Part shown: positions 60,985-64,000 of the stretch, in pieces
Position numbering within the stretch: the stretch's first letter is position 1
How the letters are laid out: the number at the start of each line of letters is the position of its first letter
Source: Caldilineaceae bacterium
Lineage (GTDB): Bacteria; Chloroflexota; Anaerolineae; Caldilineales; Caldilineaceae
Direction: 5' to 3'
Length of the DNA: 64,000 nucleotides
NCBI GenBank assembly: GCA_022842065.1
Contig: JALHQH010000017.1
Location: forward strand, 143,105-207,104
Notes under the pieces: generated by a model
What the model was told of the DNA's origin: nothing
Seen by the model: only the letters and a program-made list of their open reading frames with translations
Database searches by the model: none
Made by a program: the position numbers and the translations under genes

Positions 60985-62313
60985 CTACGGGGCAGCGCTC
61001 TCGGCCAAACCAGCGGCCCACGGAATCGCCTTCAGGAAGGGATCCGGTTTGACTGGCCCTTCGCTGGCCCAGACTTCCTCGATCAAACCATCTGCAGTGA
61101 TCTGGCCGATGCGCACGGTCTTGTACATGTGCTGCGTCTCGCCATCAACCTTGATTGGACCACCTGGGGCGGCAATTTCGATCTCGCTGGCATCGGCAGC
61201 AGCGGTCACCGCGGCCACATCAGTCGAACCAGCAGCCTCAACCAGCGCCTTCCAGGCATAGACGCCAAAGTAGCCGGCTTCAATCGGGTCAGCGGTTACG
61301 CGGTCTTCACCATAAGCAGCCTTGTAGGCGGCCACGAAAGCGGTGTTTTCTGGGGTGTCAGTCGTCTGGTAGTAGTTCCAGGCGGTGTAGTGGCCGGCAA
61401 TATTCTCGGCACCGATGCCACGGACTTCTTCTTCGGCAACGCTCACGGAAATCACAGGCAGCGTCTCCGGGGTGAAACCGGCATCCTTGAATTGTTTGAA
61501 GAAGGCCACGTTGCTGTCACCGTTCAGCGTGTTAAAGATCGCCGCCGGTTGAGCTTCCTGAATCTTGCTGATAATCGTGCTGAATTCCGTGCCACCCAAC
61601 GGTACATATTCTTCACCGGCCAACGCCACGCCGGCGTCTTCAAGCTGCGCCTTGATAATCAGGTTGGCGGTGCGCGGGAAGACATAGTCAGAACCAAGCA
61701 GGTAGATGCTCTGCGCGCCCAACTCGTTGATCAAGAAATCAACACCAGGGATAATCTGCTGGGTCGGTTCGGCACCCGTGTAGAAGATATTGGGAGAGGA
61801 TTCCAAGCCTTCGTATTGCACGGGGTAGAAGAGCAAGCCATTCAACTCTTCAAAGACCGGCAAAACGGCCTTGCGGCTGGCGCTTGTCCAGCAACCAAAG
61901 ACGACCGCGACCTCGTCCTGCTGAATCAGTTTACGCGCCTTTTCGGCAAAGGTCGGCCAGTCGCTGGCACCATCTTCGATCACAGGTTCCAACATCTTGC
62001 CCATGATGCCACCGGCGGCGTTGATCTCTTCAATCGCCATCAGCGTCGCATCTTTCACCGAGACTTCGCTGATCGACATGGTGCCGCTGAGCGAGTGGAG
62101 AATGCCAACCTTAATCGTCTCGCCTTCGGTGGCCGCCGCTTCTTCAGCGGGGGCTTCGGTGGCGGCGGCTTCTTCAGCAGCAGGGGCATCGGCAGCGGGG
62201 GCTGCGGTCGGAGCCGCGCAGGCACTTACAAAAAACGCCATGACTAGCAGCAGGTGGAGCCAAAGCAGGGTCTGGCGACCTGCGCCGGCGGTAGTGTATC
62301 TCCCGTTGGACAT
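60985..62313 (-). CDS. urtA: Urea ABC transporter substrate-binding lipoprotein UrtA
   Basis: A 442-residue binding protein. Lipobox VSAC (Cys32), an Ala/Glu/Pro linker to about 65, then a Peripla_BP_5-type fold with UrtA markers: [74 protein letters not shown] and [15 protein letters not shown]. These residues are diagnostic for urea/amide-binding UrtA rather than branched-chain amino acid proteins. ATG 62313 ([10 protein letters not shown]) is chosen since the longer frame would place 56 polar residues before the signal peptide. Confidence 0.94.
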   Translation of the reverse strand: MSNGRYTTAGAGRQTLLWLHLLLVMAFFVSACAAPTAAPAADAPAAEEAAATEAPAEEAAATEGETIKVGILHSLSGTMSISEVSVKDATLMAIEEINAAGGIMGKMLEPVIEDGASDWPTFAEKARKLIQQDEVAVVFGCWTSASRKAVLPVFEELNGLLFYPVQYEGLESSPNIFYTGAEPTQQIIPGVDFLINELGAQSIYLLGSDYVFPRTANLIIKAQLEDAGVALAGEEYVPLGGTEFSTIISKIQEAQPAAIFNTLNGDSNVAFFKQFKDAGFTPETLPVISVSVAEEEVRGIGAENIAGHYTAWNYYQTTDTPENTAFVAAYKAAYGEDRVTADPIEAGYFGVYAWKALVEAAGSTDVAAVTAAADASEIEIAAPGGPIKVDGETQHMYKTVRIGQITADGLIEEVWASEGPVKPDPFLKAIPWAAGLAESAAP

Positions 62314-62446
62314 ACGCAACTTGCCTTTCTTTTTCTGTTGTTCGAACATTGAGTAGAGCACAAAATTGCACAACTGTCGGTCACAATGCGGCACGCATGA
62401 CAGCCGTATGAGGGTAGTAAGTGCCGCTTGCACACTTACCAGGATA

Positions 62447-62522
62447 TTGTACAGCGCTCCCGATTGTGACGCATTGTACAATCAATCTAGGAATCAAAGT
62501 TGCGCGTTGTGCGATTTGTACA
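62447..62522. promoter_or_regulatory. Three TTGTACA boxes upstream of urtA
   Basis: TTGTACA occurs at 62447-62453, 62474-62480 (inside palindrome ATTGTACAAT) and 62516-62522, spaced 27 and 42 bases. All lie 134-209 bases upstream of the urtA start, so they may be operator sites for a nitrogen or nickel regulator. Low certainty; the motif is A/T-rich and short. Confidence 0.3.
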
Positions 62523-62641
62523 AGAAGCTAAATTCTTACAAGGAGAGAGGGGTTTATTAAGGGTTGGATACAATCGTGGGTTGTGCAAATGGTTTAGATG
62601 GAGGTCTTGGGGAGATGATTAGTGGTCAGCTTACCGTTTTG

Positions 62642-62700
62642 TACTAACGATTAAGCCCCATGTAGATTATTATAATTTACTTGGGGCTTAATCGTTAGTA
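62642..62700. terminator. Palindrome with 19-bp perfect arms
   Basis: TACTAACGATTAAGCCCCA (62642-62660) and complement (62682-62700); the 21-base loop (GTAGATTAT/ATAATTTAC) is itself nearly palindromic. It lies upstream of urtA and downstream of the Uma2 remnant and PIN module on the same strand. Confidence 0.88.
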
Positions 62701-62709
62701 GATGGTGTT

Positions 62710-62744
62710 AGCCGCGAGTGGCGTCACTGATGCCACTTGCGGCT
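62710..62744. repeat. Palindrome with 13-bp arms
   Basis: AGCCGCGAGTGGC (62710-62722) and GCCACTTGCGGCT (62732-62744), one mismatch that is G-U compatible in RNA. Adjacent to the element at 62642. Confidence 0.75.
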
Positions 62745-62820
62745 CTGCATATCGGGCAAGATTAATTGCTTCGGTACAATTAGGCAAGGATTTGCCGGAT
62801 GATGAGTAGCTTAGCTATCG

Positions 62821-62991
62821 CTATCCCTGATAGAAGAGTAGATTTGTCTGGATCGATAACCCATCCAGCAATTTTGACGCGACCATTTCCTCCCCAATAA
62901 ATTGCCCAAAGAGTGCGTACTCGCCATTTGACCACGTATAAACTTCGACAGAGTGTGTACGTGGATCGACAATTCTCCATCCACATCATCA
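62821..62991 (-). pseudogene. Uma2 family endonuclease, C-terminal remnant
   Basis: On the minus strand from about 62982 to TAG 62823-62821, one frame reads WRIVDPRTHSVEVYTWSNGE, then YALFGQFIGEEMVASKLLDG and LSIQTNLLFYQG-stop. This is the typical end of Uma2 (PDDEXK-fold) proteins, where VDP(R)T..VEVY follows the catalytic strand. The preceding residues (RMMMW-like) are in another frame, so there is a frameshift, and the rest of the gene (about 130 residues) is absent; the intact PIN gene ends just upstream. Confidence 0.7.
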
Positions 62992-62999
62992 TTCGAAAA

Positions 63000-63428
63000 T
63001 TATTCCTCAGTAGTTAATGGCTCGTCATTACTACTTGTCTCTTCCCATTCAACCCGAATTTCGTAATTGCTAAACTGTGCATCTCGGCTCAAGATCGCTA
63101 TCCCTTCAACAGTTGCCTGTGCAATGAGTAGACGATCAAAAGGATCTTTATGATGAAGAGGAAGCGATGCAACAGCGAACACATGCGCAGAGTCAACTGA
63201 CAACAGCATCATCCGGTTTGTTTTCTGTTGGTCAGCGATCATTTCGGCCAAGGGTCTAGCGAATTGCAGCTTGCCGATTTGGATTTTGATGACCATTTCC
63301 CAAATACTTACTACACTTAAAATGAGTTGATTTTCTGGATTACGACAAAGCGCCAAAGCGTGTGGTGATAATTGTTGAGGATTGGTGTCCCACCAAATGA
63401 AAGTGTGCGTATCTAACAATAGTTTCAC
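63000..63428 (-). CDS. PIN domain toxin, VapC/PilT type
   Basis: A 142-residue PIN nuclease: KLLLDTHTFIWWDTN (first acid), LSVVSIWEMVIKIQIGKL (Glu), LPLHHKDPFDRLLIAQA (Asp pair) and ILSRDAQFSNY (Asp). This is the VapC subgroup with the LLLDTHxxIW start. GTG 63428 overlaps the antitoxin stop (GTGA); the longer TTG start at 63443 would extend the overlap. All predicted acidic residues are intact. The long C-terminal tail (EETSSNDEPLTTEE) is unusual. Confidence 0.88.
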   Translation of the reverse strand: MKLLLDTHTFIWWDTNPQQLSPHALALCRNPENQLILSVVSIWEMVIKIQIGKLQFARPLAEMIADQQKTNRMMLLSVDSAHVFAVASLPLHHKDPFDRLLIAQATVEGIAILSRDAQFSNYEIRVEWEETSSNDEPLTTEE

Positions 63429-63679
63429 TTTTCCCCCAACCAAAATTCATCAGGCAGGGGCTCATCAAAGTCGTCACTCATCCATGCCATACCGGCATGT
63501 AAACCTGCCACACGCACAGCCTTGATTGGAATCGGCTGCTGATCATCCTGGTGCGCCGACACGAATGGTATTTCATTCGGCAGCTGACCTGCTAGCCCAG
63601 TTAGGATCTTTTCTGCCAACAAAAGCTGTTCACGCGGCGGCAACTGTTTCACTTGTGCCAATATTTCTATGGTACTCAT
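63425..63679 (-). CDS. DUF2281-like antitoxin
   Basis: An 84-residue protein: helical N-terminus (STIEILAQVKQLPPREQLLL, LAEKIL), a short linker, and a C-terminal toxin-binding segment ending GMAWMSDDFDEPLPDEFWLG, the DDFDxPL signature of DUF2281-like antitoxins. It overlaps the toxin gene in the GTGA manner. Upstream bases 63680-63749 show no clear feature on this strand. Confidence 0.82.
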   Translation of the reverse strand: MSTIEILAQVKQLPPREQLLLAEKILTGLAGQLPNEIPFVSAHQDDQQPIPIKAVRVAGLHAGMAWMSDDFDEPLPDEFWLGEK

Positions 63680-63749
63680 TGGTTGCTCCCAAAATTCAAC
63701 ACTAGCAAATATAGGCTGATTCTACCATACTTTTCCCATTTGCCAACGG

Positions 63750-63779
63750 TTGACAAACCCCGCTTTCCTCTCCTATAAT
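63750..63779 (+). promoter_or_regulatory. Consensus sigma-70 promoter reading out of the window
   Basis: TTGACA (63750-63755), 18-base spacer, TATAAT (63774-63779): both boxes are perfect. The following 220 bases contain no open frame with a ribosome site, so a long leader or stable RNA to the right of the window is likely. Confidence 0.65.
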
Positions 63780-63814
63780 AGCGATTACCGGCAAATCAAC
63801 GTTTTGCTAAACCA

Positions 63815-63839
63815 GCTAACGCCGCAACGCGGTGTTAGC
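63815..63839 (+). other. RNA hairpin in the leader after the consensus promoter
   Basis: GCTAACGCCGC (63815-63825) pairs with GCGGTGTTAGC (63829-63839) around AAC; the one DNA mismatch is a G-U pair in RNA, which favours a plus-strand RNA structure. It starts about 30 bases after the expected transcription start. Nothing further is recognised to the end of the window. Confidence 0.5.
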
Positions 63840-64000
63840 CCCGAATCCTCAGCACGAAACAAACGCGTCAACCAGTAACAGCGTAACTATTCAGGGCAGG
63901 GGAACACGAACAAAAGTAGAAACGAACAAAACGACTAACGGAATAGGTGCAATGAGCAGCTAGTCAAAAAGGAGAGCTGGAGAAAAGGGGGAACCGAGAA

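Noticed and set aside
60886..62247. Long plus-strand open frame (453 codons) opposite urtA
   Set aside because: It mirrors the urtA coding strand, its composition is unlike a protein fold, and urtA has clear family motifs.
62780..62992. 70-codon minus-strand frame starting MMMWMENCRS
   Set aside because: Another frame of the same bases reads as the C-terminus of a Uma2 protein, so this frame is a frameshifted remnant rather than a gene.

Overview
The window looks like one chromosomal segment of a Chloroflexota bacterium, probably from the Anaerolineae/Caldilineae side. This is inferred from several traits: ABC-transporter lipoproteins with Ala/Pro/Thr/Glu-rich linkers behind the lipobox, secreted proteins ending in a Leu-Pro-Leu motif, many small toxin-antitoxin-like modules, and intergenic gaps filled with long palindromes. 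I saw no rRNA, tRNA, CRISPR array, transposase or phage gene.

Layout. 1-6.7 kb: the end of a sulfatase, a DUF433/DUF5615 pair, a CocE-type hydrolase, a fumarylacetoacetate-hydrolase-family enzyme, a sugar-nucleotide-type epimerase, a DUF4160/DUF2442 pair and an aldo/keto reductase; this suits catabolism of a (possibly sulfated) deoxy sugar. 6.8-8.4 kb: a PIN toxin-antitoxin pair and a methyltransferase. 8.7-19.1 kb: a phosphate/polyphosphate and transport block, with two tandem PPK2 kinases, an Lpl-type sugar ABC importer (two permeases interrupted by an antitoxin and a toxin remnant, then the binding protein), and a divergent DUF4956-VTC-CotH cluster. 19.3-21.4 kb: GalU plus a plant-type glucuronokinase, together a route from glucuronate to UDP-glucuronate. 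21.6-25.6 kb: a Cu/Zn-SOD lipoprotein, an M24 peptidase, a repeat-built lipoprotein and an FMN-type stress protein. 26-38.8 kb: an unassigned toroid-like enzyme, an ABC ATPase without permease, a PHP phosphatase and three large secreted proteins sharing the Leu-Pro-Leu C-terminus, one with a single haem c motif. 39.5-48.9 kb: amidohydrolase, MFS exporter, Gfo/Idh/MocA oxidoreductase, two unassigned genes, an allantoate-amidohydrolase-like enzyme, a broken BrnT-like toxin with intact antitoxin, a polysaccharide deacetylase and a DegT aminotransferase. 48.9-52.4 kb: a second sugar ABC importer. 52.9-56 kb: MTA-phosphorylase-like enzyme, nucleotidyltransferase and M20 amidohydrolase. 56.1-62.3 kb: urtABCDE-ureG on the minus strand. 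62.8-63.7 kb: a Uma2 remnant and another PIN module.

The most unusual feature is non-coding. Almost every gap holds a different, nearly perfect inverted repeat. Some share a core while their outer arms differ in sequence but remain self-complementary. At least seven are hairpins built from 7-9 nt tandem words, and one 8-nt word recurs at four loci. One 73-bp MITE-like palindrome occurs twice (71/73 identical) and in one copy supplies the last codons and stop of a PPK2 gene. Several other repeats also overlap stop codons.

Family assignments were made by reading motifs, without database searches. Start codons were moved from the longest reading frame where a Shine-Dalgarno site or overlap favoured another start.
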